Part shown: piece by piece, positions 1-8,843 of the stretch
Position numbering within the stretch: the first letter of the stretch is position 1
How the letters are laid out: the number at the start of each line of letters is the position of its first letter
Assembly (NCBI GenBank): GCA_018378775.1
Contig: JAGZWV010000007.1
Coordinates: 1-64,000, forward strand
Reading direction: 5' to 3'
DNA length: 64,000 bases
DNA from: Collinsella sp.
Lineage (GTDB): Bacteria > Actinomycetota > Coriobacteriia > Coriobacteriales > Coriobacteriaceae
Made by a program: the position numbers and the translations under genes
Notes under the pieces: model-generated
What the model was told of the DNA's origin: nothing
The model's database searches: none
The model's input: only the letters and a program-made list of their open reading frames with translations

Positions 1-761
1 TGCACATCGGGGTTGAGCGTTACCTTGGGTGCCGCAAACTGCGGACGCTCGATAAGCTCGCGGACGATATCGACATGACGATCATAGATATGGGCGTCGG
101 CGATCACGTGCAGCAGCTCACCGGGAATCATATCGACCGACTGCGCGACCATCATCAGCAAAATGGCGTACTGGCACACGTTCCAGTTGTTCGCGGCTAA
201 AATGTCCTGGCTGCGCTGGTTGAGAATCATGTTGAGCGTCGGCTTGTCGTCCTGAGGACGCTGCGTCACGTTATAGGTCACGCTATAGGCGCATGGATAA
301 AGGTGCATCTCGGACAGATCGCTAAACACGTACGTATTGGTCATAATGCGGCGACTATACGGCGTGTGCTTAAGGTCGTACAGTACACGGTCCATCTGGT
401 CGAAGTCGCCCTCGGCGTAATGGCTCTTCTGACCAATCTGATAGCCGTAGGCTTTACCGATGGAACCGGTCTCATCGGCCCACTCATCCCAGATATGGCT
501 GTTGAGGTCATGCACGTTATTGGACTTCTTTTGATAGATCCACAGAATCTCGTCCATGGCAGACTTAAGCGCCGTACGGCGCAGGGTGAGCGCGGGGAAC
601 TCCTCGCGCAGATCATAGCGCGCCGTGACACCAAAGTTTTTAATGGTATAGGCAGGGGTGCCGTCCTCCCACACCGGGCGGACCTTTTGGCCCTCGGTGG
701 TGGTGCCATGGTCCAAGATATCGCGGCACATGGTTACAAACTGTTGATCAGCTTTGCTCAT
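1..761 (-). CDS. thyA: Thymidylate synthase ThyA (3' end outside window)
   Basis: Converts dUMP to dTMP using methylene-tetrahydrofolate, in the cytosol. Translating the minus strand from the ATG at 761-759 gives MSKADQQFVTMCRDILDHG and then an unbroken frame of about 253 codons to the window edge. The catalytic cysteine lies in LYPCAYSVTYNV, followed by the nucleotide-binding stretch LNQRSQDILAANNWN, both typical of ThyA. An AGGAGGG ribosome site lies 4 bases upstream of the ATG. The C-terminus is cut by the window. A divergent regulator gene starts 166 bases away. A TACAAT box on the minus strand (796-801) is a possible -10, but no good -35 accompanies it. Confidence 0.93.
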   Translation of the reverse strand, partial: MSKADQQFVTMCRDILDHGTTTEGQKVRPVWEDGTPAYTIKNFGVTARYDLREEFPALTLRRTALKSAMDEILWIYQKKSNNVHDLNSHIWDEWADETGSIGKAYGYQIGQKSHYAEGDFDQMDRVLYDLKHTPYSRRIMTNTYVFSDLSEMHLYPCAYSVTYNVTQRPQDDKPTLNMILNQRSQDILAANNWNVCQYAILLMMVAQSVDMIPGELLHVIADAHIYDRHVDIVRELIERPQFAAPKVTLNPDV

Positions 762-847
762 TGACCCTCCTGTCAGTCGCCTACAAGCGAGATTCATTGT
801 AGCCCAGGCGCACGCGGCCCCACAGCCCAAACATAAGCCCTCATTTT

Positions 848-914
848 CTGACATATGCCAGAAATTCCTTGCGCAAATCCGCACGTTCGCTATTCTATTG
901 TTGACATATGTCAG
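848..914 (+). promoter_or_regulatory. Promoter with two palindromic operator-like sites
   Basis: Two copies of the same sequence flank a plausible promoter. The first, CTGACATATGCCAG (848-861), is nearly palindromic. The second, TTGACATATGTCAG (901-914), contains the perfect 12-base palindrome TGACATATGTCA. Between them lie TTGCGC (869-874) and TATTCT (891-896), spaced 16 bases, usable as -35 and -10. The downstream palindrome would cover the transcription start, which suggests repression. The gene that follows encodes a helix-turn-helix protein, so autoregulation is inferred. Confidence 0.55.
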
Positions 915-927
915 ATTTGGAGAGTGT

Positions 928-1692
928 ATGGCTGGAAGACGCGAAAAACTGCGCCGCGTTGGGATCATCCCCGAATATCGCGGCTTTACCCCCGATGGCC
1001 TTGCCAGCGGAGACGCTATCGATATGACGGTCGATGAGCTCGAAGTACTGCGCCTGTGCGATCTGGAGGGCCTCAATCAGGAGGCCGTCGCCCTGCACAT
1101 GGGCATCGCCCGCGCCACGGTGGCGGCAATCAGCAGTCGCGCGCATCGCAAGGTGGCAAACGCGCTGGTCAACGGACGAGCGCTCGTCATCGAGGGCGGC
1201 AATATCGCGTACTCCCCCATCGCCACGACGACGGCCGCATGGCCAGCAAAGGAGGTCGGCACCATGAGGGTGGCAACGACGTACGACAACGGCAACATCT
1301 TTATGCACTTTGGCCGCAGCGAGCAGTTCAAGATCTACGACATCCAGGATGGCAAGGTGCTCAACGAGCAGGTCGTAGGCACCGGCGGCACCGGCCACGG
1401 CGCCTTGGCGGGCCTGCTTGCCAACGGTGGCGTTGACACGCTCATTTGCGGCGGTATCGGCGGCGGCGCTATCAACGCGCTTGCCCAAGCCGGCATCACG
1501 GTCTATGCGGGCGCCCAGGGCAGCTGCGATGCCTGCGTCGAGGCCCTCATTGCCGGCACGCTCGCACAGAACGGCGAGGCCACCTGCGACTGCCATGGAC
1601 ATGATCACGAGCACATCCACGAGCATGGCGAGTCCTGCGGCTGCCACGGTCACCACGACCATGACGGGCACGAAGGCTGCGGATGCCACTAG
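928..1692 (+). CDS. DUF134 helix-turn-helix / NifX-type fusion with metal-binding tail
   Basis: A 254-residue protein with three parts. Residues 1-95 match DUF134, including TVDELEVLRLCDLEGLNQE and a helix-turn-helix around residues 50-75. Residues 113-212 match the dinitrogenase iron-molybdenum cofactor (NifX/NifB C-terminal) fold, with VATTYDNGNIFMHFGRSEQF and CGGIGGGAINAL. Residues 219-254 form a His/Cys-rich tail with repeats such as CDCHGHDHEH. The two domains are often separate neighbouring genes; here they are fused. The ATG at 928 is chosen because GGAGAG lies just upstream; an earlier in-frame ATG has no such site. The role is probably metal or iron-sulfur cluster sensing or handling. 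The ligand is unknown, and no nitrogenase genes are visible. Confidence 0.85.
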   Translation: MAGRREKLRRVGIIPEYRGFTPDGLASGDAIDMTVDELEVLRLCDLEGLNQEAVALHMGIARATVAAISSRAHRKVANALVNGRALVIEGGNIAYSPIATTTAAWPAKEVGTMRVATTYDNGNIFMHFGRSEQFKIYDIQDGKVLNEQVVGTGGTGHGALAGLLANGGVDTLICGGIGGGAINALAQAGITVYAGAQGSCDACVEALIAGTLAQNGEATCDCHGHDHEHIHEHGESCGCHGHHDHDGHEGCGCH

Positions 1693-1748
1693 CGGCAAGC
1701 ACCTCGTCGAGAACGCGCTTCCACGCGTGCGACAACCAGCGAACAAAC

Positions 1749-1788
1749 GGCGAAGGCCGCCTGGAATACCATCCAGGCGGCCTTCGCC
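1749..1788. terminator. Strong hairpin between convergent genes
   Basis: A perfect 17-bp stem (1749-1765 with 1772-1788) and a 6-base loop sit between the ends of the plus-strand DUF134 gene and the minus-strand ffh gene. Neither side has a long T-run, so it may act as a bidirectional but imperfect terminator. Confidence 0.7.
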
Positions 1789-1808
1789 ATACACGACTCA
1801 ACTAGTCG

Positions 1809-3284
1809 TTACTTCTTGTTGCGCATCTGCGCTTCCATCTGGCGCAGCAGGTCCATATCGGACTTGGGGCCGCCCGTTCCCAGGCCGCCCATGCCGCCCA
1901 GCCCCATGGCATCCAGACCGGGAATATTGGGCATGCGCATCTTTTTGCCCTTCTTACCCTTCTTGCCCTTCTTGCCGCCGGCCTGCGCCTGATTGGCCAT
2001 CGTGCGCATGCGGCCCATCATCTTATTCATCTCGCCCCACTGCTTCATAAGGCTATTGACCTCGGTGGGGGTCACGCCGGCGCCCTTGGCAATGCGGGCA
2101 CGGCGCTGACCGTTGATGATGGAGGGGCGAAGACGCTCCTCCTTGGTCATCGACATGATGATGGCCTCGTTCTTATCGAAGATACCTTCGTCCAGGTTAC
2201 CACCCATCTGGTTAAGCGCACGCTGGCCACCGGGGAGCATGCCCAGAATGCCCTTCATGCCGCCCATCTTCTTGACGGCCTTCATCTGGTCGAGCATGTC
2301 GTTCATGGTAAAGCCCTCGCGCAGCATGCGCTCGGCGGCCTCGAGCTGCTCGGCGTCGGCCGCCTCCTGGGCCTTCTCGATAATGCCGACAACGTCGCCC
2401 ATACCCAGAATGCGCTTGGCCATACGATCGGGGTAGAACGGCTCCAGCGAATCGGGCTTCTCGCCCATGCTCACAAACTTGATGGGCTTGCCGGTCACCT
2501 GGCGCACGGAAAGCGCGCCGCCGCCACGGGCGTCGCCGTCGAGCTTAGAGATAATCACGCCGTCAAAGTCGGTGCGCTCGGCGAAGGTCGAGACGACGTT
2601 GACGATATCCTGACCGGTCATGGCATCGACGACCATCAGCACCTGATCGGGCTTGACGGCCTTCTTGATGTCCACGGCCTCCTGCATCATCTGCTCATCG
2701 ATCTGAAGACGTCCGGCGGTATCGACGATGACCACGTCACGCAGGTGGTCAACGGCCTCCTGAATGGCGCCCTTGGCGATGTCAACCGGGTGCTCGCCAT
2801 CGCCACGGAAGACCGGTACGCCGATCTCGCCACCGAGCGTGGCCAGCTGGTCGGCAGCAGCGGGACGGTAGACGTCGCACGCGGCGAGCAACGGCGAGCG
2901 GCCCTGCTTCTTGAGCAGGTAGGCCAGCTTTACGGCAGCCGTGGTCTTACCGGAGCCCTGCAGACCCACAAGCATGATGACATTGGGAATACGGTTGCTA
3001 AAGACGAGCTTGCTCTCGGTGGAGCCGAGCATCTCGGTAAGCTCGTCGAGCACGATCTTGACGACGTTTTGCGCCGGAGAGAGCGACTCCATGACCTCTG
3101 CGGTCATGCAGCGCTCCTTGGTCTTGGCGACGAACTCCTTGACGACCTTGAAGTTAACGTCGGCCTCGAGCAGCGCCATGCGAATATCGCGCATGGCCGA
3201 AGTAATATCGGCCTCGGTCAGCTTACCCTTGCCGCGCAGGCGGTCAAATGTGTCGTTGAGGCGATCGCTCAGAGAATCAAACAC
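1809..3284 (-). CDS. ffh: Signal recognition particle GTPase Ffh (SRP54)
   Basis: Binds signal sequences and 4.5S RNA and delivers nascent membrane proteins to FtsY. The 491-residue protein has an N domain (1-90), a GTPase domain with P-loop GLQGSGKTT (107-115), DTAGRLQID and SKLDGDARGG, and a methionine-rich M domain (about 300-440). The tail carries a lysine-glycine repeat (GKKGKKGKKGKK) and a glycine/methionine-rich end. The start is GTG, with AAGGAG seven bases upstream. It lies 10 bases downstream of ftsY, so receptor and particle protein are probably co-transcribed. Confidence 0.97.
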   Translation of the reverse strand: MFDSLSDRLNDTFDRLRGKGKLTEADITSAMRDIRMALLEADVNFKVVKEFVAKTKERCMTAEVMESLSPAQNVVKIVLDELTEMLGSTESKLVFSNRIPNVIMLVGLQGSGKTTAAVKLAYLLKKQGRSPLLAACDVYRPAAADQLATLGGEIGVPVFRGDGEHPVDIAKGAIQEAVDHLRDVVIVDTAGRLQIDEQMMQEAVDIKKAVKPDQVLMVVDAMTGQDIVNVVSTFAERTDFDGVIISKLDGDARGGGALSVRQVTGKPIKFVSMGEKPDSLEPFYPDRMAKRILGMGDVVGIIEKAQEAADAEQLEAAERMLREGFTMNDMLDQMKAVKKMGGMKGILGMLPGGQRALNQMGGNLDEGIFDKNEAIIMSMTKEERLRPSIINGQRRARIAKGAGVTPTEVNSLMKQWGEMNKMMGRMRTMANQAQAGGKKGKKGKKGKKMRMPNIPGLDAMGLGGMGGLGTGGPKSDMDLLRQMEAQMRNKK

Positions 3285-3294
3285 TAGTCACTCC

Positions 3295-4212
3295 TTAGTT
3301 GGACTCGCCCACCAGGGCGCGGCAGAAATCTTTGGCATTGAACTCCTGCAGGTCATCGACCTGCTCGCCCACGCCGATGCGCAGGATCGGGAGCTTGAGC
3401 TTCTCGGCCACGGCCATGGCGATGCCGCCCTTAGCCGTGCCGTCGAGCTTAGTCATGATAATACCGTCCAGGCCCAGCGCCTCGTTAAACTCGAGCGCCT
3501 GGTTCAGACCGTTTTGACCCGTCGCGGCGTCGATCACAAGCACGACCGAAACCGGCATGGGGCCGGCGGCCATATTGGCGGCGCGCTTACGGGTCACATT
3601 GACCACCTTGGCAAGCTCGCGCATGAGCTCAGGGCTCGTGTGCAGACGGCCGGCGGTATCGATAAGCACCAGGTCGCTGCCGCGCTTGTCGGCCTCGTCG
3701 AGCACGTCGTAGCAAACACTTGCCGGGTCGGAGCCGCGGTCGCGCTTGATGACGGGGACGCCAGCGCGCTGGCCCCACACATCGAGCTGCTCGATAGCGG
3801 CGGCGCGGAAGGTGTCGGCCGAACCGATCACCACGTTCTTGCCGCGGGCGGCCATGGCGCTCGCGATCTTGCCGACCGTAGTGGTCTTGCCGGCACCGTT
3901 AATGCCCACAAACAGCACGCAGCTCGGCGTATCGGAGAACGGATCGCGCTCGATGGGCACAAAGTGCTGCTCGAGCTGCTCGGCCAGGGCACGACGAAGC
4001 TGCGGAGCGGTCTTGAGGTTCTTCTTGGCCGCGGCGTCGCGCAGGTCATCGGAGACCTGAATGGCGATCTCGGCACCCATGTCACCCATGACGAGGGTGT
4101 CCTCTAAGTCCTCCCAAAAATCCTCGTCGACCTCGCCGCCAAAGTAAAAGACCTCGTTGAGGGCCTCGCGACTGCGCTCAAGTCCGCGCGAGAGAGCGTC
4201 AAAGAATCCCAT
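3295..4212 (-). CDS. ftsY: SRP receptor FtsY
   Basis: Membrane-associated GTPase that docks the SRP-ribosome complex. At 305 residues it is essentially an NG-domain protein without the long acidic A domain of E. coli FtsY. The P-loop GINGAGKTT is at residues 103-111, with SADTFRAAA, DTAGRLH and TKLDGTAKGG following. Its ATG overlaps the smc stop by one base (TAATG), which implies translational coupling. Confidence 0.97.
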   Translation of the reverse strand: MGFFDALSRGLERSREALNEVFYFGGEVDEDFWEDLEDTLVMGDMGAEIAIQVSDDLRDAAAKKNLKTAPQLRRALAEQLEQHFVPIERDPFSDTPSCVLFVGINGAGKTTTVGKIASAMAARGKNVVIGSADTFRAAAIEQLDVWGQRAGVPVIKRDRGSDPASVCYDVLDEADKRGSDLVLIDTAGRLHTSPELMRELAKVVNVTRKRAANMAAGPMPVSVVLVIDAATGQNGLNQALEFNEALGLDGIIMTKLDGTAKGGIAMAVAEKLKLPILRIGVGEQVDDLQEFNAKDFCRALVGESN

Positions 4213-7200
4213 TATGCATTCACGACCTTTCCGGTTTCGCGATCGAGTTTTTGCGAGACGACGCGACTGACGCCGTCGGCTTGCATCGAGACGCCATAGA
4301 GGACGTCAGCGTCCTCCATAGTACGGCGCTGATGCGAAATGACCAAGAGCTGCGTATCGGAACGCAACACATCGAGCGCGCCGATGAGCTTGGACAGGTT
4401 GGCGTCATCGAGTGCCGCCTCGACCTCGTCCAGCACATAGAACGGCACCGTGCGCGTGCGGTACACAGCAAAGAGGAGGGCGAGCGCCGTCAGGCTCTTC
4501 TCGCCGCCCGACATGAGCATCATCTTGGTGATGCGCTTGCCGCGCGGCTGCGCCACGACCTCGATACCCGTCTCGGCAGGATGCTCGGGATCGGTCATCT
4601 CCAGATGAGCCTGGCCGCCCGGGAAGAGCATAGCGAAGATCTCGCGGAAGTTCGCGTCGACCTTCTCAAACGTCACCAGGAACGCCTTGCGCATCTTGCG
4701 ATCAATGGCCACCGTGATCTTGGTGAGCGCCTTGCGTGCGCTCTCCAGATCGGCCAGCTGCTCCTCGATGTAGTCGGCGCGGCGCTTGAGCTGCTCGTAC
4801 TCCTCCATGGCAACTTGGTTAACGGGACCAAGGTTGTTGATCTGGCGCACAAGCTGGTTGAGTTCGCGCTCGGCGGCATCGCGGTCCGTGGGCGCCGGAA
4901 GCATGAGCGCTTCCTCGAGCACCGTCGTGCCATCGGCGGTAATGGCCTTGATGGCAGCCTCGACCTGCACCTCGAGCTTGCCACGCGCGACCTTGAACTC
5001 GTTTTGCGTCGCCGTGGCGGCATCAACCCGCTCCTTGGCACGGGAGACCTCGGCCTTGGCATCCTCGATGGTCTTCTTGAGCGAAGCGGAGTCCGCCTCC
5101 TCCAGAGAGGCCTGGTCACGCAGGCGCGCTGCCCAATCCGACGCGCGTTCCAACAGGGCAGAATAGCGTTCGTGCATGGGATCGACGCGCAGGCGCAGCA
5201 GCTCGAGCGAGCGCGAGGCCTGGCGTGTTCCGCGGATACGACGGTCGATGCCCTCAAGACGATGCTCCAGGTCGGGCACGCGGCCCTTCAGCGAACGCAG
5301 GCGTTCACTCGTCTGGGCTAGGCGAACCTTGGCGTCGGCGAGCTTGCCGGCAGCTTCGGAATCGTCACGGCGAACGCGGTCGAGTTCGTCGTTGGCCTCG
5401 GCAATCTGCAAGCCCAGATCGCTTGCCTGCGCGCGGGCCTCGTCACGCGAACGGGTGAGCTCGTCAACGCGCGGGCGCGCAGCGCGAACGGCTTCGGCGG
5501 CCTGCTCGCGGCGCTTGGAGATGCGCACGCGCTCGACCTCGGCATTGTTGGCGCTTTGCTCCAAGCGGCCGATCTCGGAGAGCAGCGAGCGGCGCTCGCC
5601 CTCAAGACGGGCAATCTCACCGGCGGCATCGCCCTCAGCGGCACGCGCTTCCTCAACGGCCGCATTGGCCTCGATGACCTGATCCGACACGTGCTCAAAC
5701 ACAGCGGCCAAATCGGGCTCAAGCCCCTCCAGCTCGCGAATGCGACGCTTACGCTCCAGAGCACCCGACGCCTCGCCGGCATCGAGGCCCACACGCACCA
5801 GGCCGCCGCAGGCGACGCGGGCGCCATCGGAGGTCACGTAAGTCACGCCGTCAACGACCGGCGCCGACAGCGCGGCAGAAAGATCGTCCACGACGTAATA
5901 GCCGCCGAGCAGCGCCTCGACGACGGGTCCGTAGCCTGCGCGCACGGACAGACGATCAACCAGACGGGTACCGGCAGCGCCCTCGGCGGCAGCAGAGCCA
6001 CTCACGCCGCGCGCCGCCAGCAGCGCCTCACCCGAGGCCTTCTTCTGGTCCAGAGCGGAACGACCGGCACGCTCAAGCGCGGACGTATCGTCGAACAGCA
6101 GCGCATCGATATCGCCGGCAAGTAGTTGCTCCACCAGGCCCTCAAGCTCGCGCGGGGCCTCGAGCACGTCGCCCAGACGACCCGAGACATCGTCGCCCAG
6201 CGCACCCACCAGACGGCTCACGAGCGGCGAGCTGTCGGCCATGCGGGCATCGAGTTTCTTTTGGCTGGAAAGCTCCGAGCGCACCTCGGACAACTTGTTG
6301 CGCGCCTCGCTCTCGCGGGCACGCAGGTCCTTCAGGGCTGCACGGGCGACCTCGGTGGCCTCACGCGCATCGGCCTGGGCCTGGCGCGCTTCCTCAAGAG
6401 CGCCCTCAAGCTCCTCGGCGCGGTCGCGACGGCTCTCGAGCGAGGCCGTGACCTCCTCGAGCTGCTCGTCAATCTGCTCCAGGCGCGAGGCATACATGTT
6501 GTCCTCGACCTCGGCATTGCTCAAGGAATCCTTCACCTTGGCGAGCTCGAGCGCGGCGTTATCGGCCACGCGCTGCACATCGCGTTGCTCTCGCGTAAGC
6601 TGCGAAATCTGATTGTCGAGCGCCACGCGCCGCTCGTGGAGCTCAGCGGCGGCAGGACCAGCGGCGTCAACGTCCTCCTGGGCTTGCATATGCGCACCGG
6701 TCACTTCCTCAAGCTGCGCACGCGCGTCCTCGAGCTCCTCGACCACGCGACGACGCTGATGCTCGGAGCTCGAAATCTGACCGCGCATGTCAGACAGGCG
6801 CGACACCATGTTGTGGCCCTTTTCCTCGAGCAGGCGCATGTCGGAGTTAATGCGGCCGACCACATCTTGCATATGACGGCGTTGCTCGCCCAGGTCGCCC
6901 ACAAACAGGCCCTTTTCCTCAAGCATAACCTGGAGCTTCTCGAGCTCGCGCTCCTTTTCGCTCATGCGGTACTGCGCAAGCTCCAGCTCGGCAGCACCTT
7001 CCTTGGAGCGGCTCTCCAGGTCGTTCCACTGCGACTGCAGCGAACGAAGCTCATCGACAGCCAGCATCTGCGTAAGCTCGTTCGCGCGCGAGGACAGCTC
7101 TTTGTACTTGCGCGCGCGATCGACCTGACGCTCCAGCGGTCGCAGCTGACGGGCGATTTCCTTATTGATGTCGCGGGCACGCGTCAGGTGCTCGTCCATC

Positions 7201-7748
7201 GACTTAATCTTTTTGAGCGCACGCTCCTTGCGGCGCTTGTGCTTGGAAATGCCGGCGGCCTCCTCGATGAGGGCGCGACGCTCCTCGGGGCGGCTCTGCA
7301 AAATGGCGTCGAGCTTGCCCTGGCTGATGATGGAATGCGTATCCTTGCCTAGGCCCGAATCGTGCAGGATGTCCTGAATGTCCATCAGGCGGCACGGACT
7401 CGAGTTGATGAGGTACTCGCTTTCGCCCGAGCGATACATACGACGGGTGATGGCGACCTCGTCAAAGTCGACGGGCAACATATGGTCCGAGTTATCGAGC
7501 ACCAGCGTGACCTCGGCGACACCCACCGGCTTGCGCGCCGACGAGCCCGAGAAGATGACATCCTCCATGGCCTGGCCGCGCAGCTGCTTGGCGCTCTGCT
7601 CGCCCAGGACCCACAGAATCGAGTCGGAGATGTTCGATTTTCCCGAGCCGTTTGGACCGACGATGACGGTCAGGCCCGGCTCAAACGTCATATGGGCGCG
7701 GTCGGCAAACGACTTGAACCCTTTGAGCGTGAGGGACTTGAGATACAC
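4212..7748 (-). CDS. smc: Chromosome segregation ATPase SMC
   Basis: Structural-maintenance-of-chromosomes ATPase that compacts and segregates DNA with ScpAB. At 1178 residues it is full length. Walker A is GPNGSGKS (31-38). Two long coiled coils flank a hinge at roughly residues 500-650. The C-terminal head carries the signature LMSGGEKSLTALALLFA and Walker B FYVLDEVEAALDD. The start is GTG with a GAGG site upstream. It sits between rnc and ftsY, a conserved arrangement in Gram-positive bacteria. Confidence 0.97.
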   Translation of the reverse strand: MYLKSLTLKGFKSFADRAHMTFEPGLTVIVGPNGSGKSNISDSILWVLGEQSAKQLRGQAMEDVIFSGSSARKPVGVAEVTLVLDNSDHMLPVDFDEVAITRRMYRSGESEYLINSSPCRLMDIQDILHDSGLGKDTHSIISQGKLDAILQSRPEERRALIEEAAGISKHKRRKERALKKIKSMDEHLTRARDINKEIARQLRPLERQVDRARKYKELSSRANELTQMLAVDELRSLQSQWNDLESRSKEGAAELELAQYRMSEKERELEKLQVMLEEKGLFVGDLGEQRRHMQDVVGRINSDMRLLEEKGHNMVSRLSDMRGQISSSEHQRRRVVEELEDARAQLEEVTGAHMQAQEDVDAAGPAAAELHERRVALDNQISQLTREQRDVQRVADNAALELAKVKDSLSNAEVEDNMYASRLEQIDEQLEEVTASLESRRDRAEELEGALEEARQAQADAREATEVARAALKDLRARESEARNKLSEVRSELSSQKKLDARMADSSPLVSRLVGALGDDVSGRLGDVLEAPRELEGLVEQLLAGDIDALLFDDTSALERAGRSALDQKKASGEALLAARGVSGSAAAEGAAGTRLVDRLSVRAGYGPVVEALLGGYYVVDDLSAALSAPVVDGVTYVTSDGARVACGGLVRVGLDAGEASGALERKRRIRELEGLEPDLAAVFEHVSDQVIEANAAVEEARAAEGDAAGEIARLEGERRSLLSEIGRLEQSANNAEVERVRISKRREQAAEAVRAARPRVDELTRSRDEARAQASDLGLQIAEANDELDRVRRDDSEAAGKLADAKVRLAQTSERLRSLKGRVPDLEHRLEGIDRRIRGTRQASRSLELLRLRVDPMHERYSALLERASDWAARLRDQASLEEADSASLKKTIEDAKAEVSRAKERVDAATATQNEFKVARGKLEVQVEAAIKAITADGTTVLEEALMLPAPTDRDAAERELNQLVRQINNLGPVNQVAMEEYEQLKRRADYIEEQLADLESARKALTKITVAIDRKMRKAFLVTFEKVDANFREIFAMLFPGGQAHLEMTDPEHPAETGIEVVAQPRGKRITKMMLMSGGEKSLTALALLFAVYRTRTVPFYVLDEVEAALDDANLSKLIGALDVLRSDTQLLVISHQRRTMEDADVLYGVSMQADGVSRVVSQKLDRETGKVVNA

Positions 7749-7758
7749 GGTTCCTCGC

Positions 7759-8484
7759 TTACACGTGCTTCTTGTTCAGAATCACGCCGTTGGTGGTGTA
7801 ACCCATGCGGTCGAGCGCTTCGAGCGCGGCAGCTCCCTCGGCTTCCTTCTTTGAGGAGCCGGAGCCGCGACCCTGACGAATACCATCGATCAACACCACA
7901 GCGGTAAAGGTGGGCGCATGCGCCGGGCCCTCGGAGCCAACGAGCTTGTACGCCGGAGGTTCGTGACCGTCGGCTTGCACGCACTCCTGCAAAAACGACT
8001 TGGGGTTCGCAGGATGCTCGGCACGCTCGGAAGCCAAATGCGGCTTAAGCGTACGGTGAATGAACTCCGCCGCAACGTCCCAGCCGGCATCCAGGTACAG
8101 CGCGCCCACGAGCGACTCATAGACGTTCTCGAGGGCCGAATGCAGGCCGCGCGCACCGGTACCGGTCTCGGAGGCACCAAAGATGATGATGTCGTCGATG
8201 CCCAGCTCGTGAGAAACCTCGGACAGCGTAGCGCCCGAGACAAGCGACACCTTCAAGCGCGTGAGCTTGCCCTCGTCAAACTCCGGATAGGACTCAAACA
8301 GGGAGCGTGCGACCACAGCGCCCAAAATGGAATCGCCCAAGAACTCAAGGCGCTCATAGCTGGCAGAAACCGGCTGGCCCTCGACTGCCGAGGGATGCGT
8401 AAGCGCCGCGCGCAGCAGCACCTTATTGTTGAACTCGTGGCCCAGGATTTCCTGGGCGCGCGTAAGTCGGTCGGATAAAGCCAA
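7759..8484 (-). CDS. rnc: Ribonuclease III
   Basis: Cleaves double-stranded RNA in rRNA processing and mRNA decay. The 241-residue protein has the signature ERLEFLGDSIL (44-54), a second acidic site in ENVYESLVGALYLDAG, and a C-terminal double-stranded RNA-binding domain ending near GSGSSKKEAEGAAA. The start is TTG, supported by AAGGAGG placed across the acpP stop. It is three bases downstream of acpP and ten upstream of smc. Confidence 0.96.
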   Translation of the reverse strand: MALSDRLTRAQEILGHEFNNKVLLRAALTHPSAVEGQPVSASYERLEFLGDSILGAVVARSLFESYPEFDEGKLTRLKVSLVSGATLSEVSHELGIDDIIIFGASETGTGARGLHSALENVYESLVGALYLDAGWDVAAEFIHRTLKPHLASERAEHPANPKSFLQECVQADGHEPPAYKLVGSEGPAHAPTFTAVVLIDGIRQGRGSGSSKKEAEGAAALEALDRMGYTTNGVILNKKHV

Positions 8485-8487
8485 GAC

Positions 8488-8730
8488 TTAGGCCTCCTTG
8501 GCAGCTTCGATAGCGTCGACGGCGTCGGCGACAGAGTTGAGCGAGAGCAGGGTCTCGTCATCGATCTCGAGGTTGAACTCGTCCTCGATAGCCGTAACCA
8601 GCTGCAGGCGCTCGAGCGAGTTGGCATCGAGGTCGTCAAAGGTGGTCTCCTCGCTAATTTCGGCAACATCGACGCCTAGAACGTCAGCAGCGACCTCGGC
8701 GATCTTGTCGAAGATTTCGGAGCGGTCCAT
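8488..8730 (-). CDS. acpP: Acyl carrier protein
   Basis: Carries growing acyl chains on a phosphopantetheine arm. The 80-residue acidic protein has the attachment serine at S38 in DLDANSLERLQLV. I chose the ATG at 8730 because GAGGAAG precedes it at proper spacing; the ATG 15 bases upstream would add MRGSA and has no ribosome site. It is flanked by plsX and rnc, the usual neighbours. Confidence 0.95.
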   Translation of the reverse strand: MDRSEIFDKIAEVAADVLGVDVAEISEETTFDDLDANSLERLQLVTAIEDEFNLEIDDETLLSLNSVADAVDAIEAAKEA

Positions 8731-8767
8731 AGCGCTTCCTCTCATAGTGCATGAATACCAAAAGAAT

Positions 8768-8787
8768 GGTACCGCCCGGGCGGTACC
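8768..8787. repeat. Perfect 20-bp palindrome between plsX and acpP
   Basis: GGTACCGCCC followed by its exact reverse complement. On the minus strand it is followed by ATTCTTTTGG. It could be a weak terminator or attenuator, or a regulator-binding site for fatty-acid genes. It does not resemble the FapR box. Confidence 0.5.
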
Positions 8788-8843
8788 AAGACACGGTTCG
8801 ATTCTACCCCACGACGTGCGCCCCGAGACGCATAACGCCGCTG

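Noticed and set aside
1941..1972. Lysine-glycine repeat near the end of ffh as a phase-variable site
   Set aside because: The repeat unit is a multiple of three bases, so length changes would not shift the frame.
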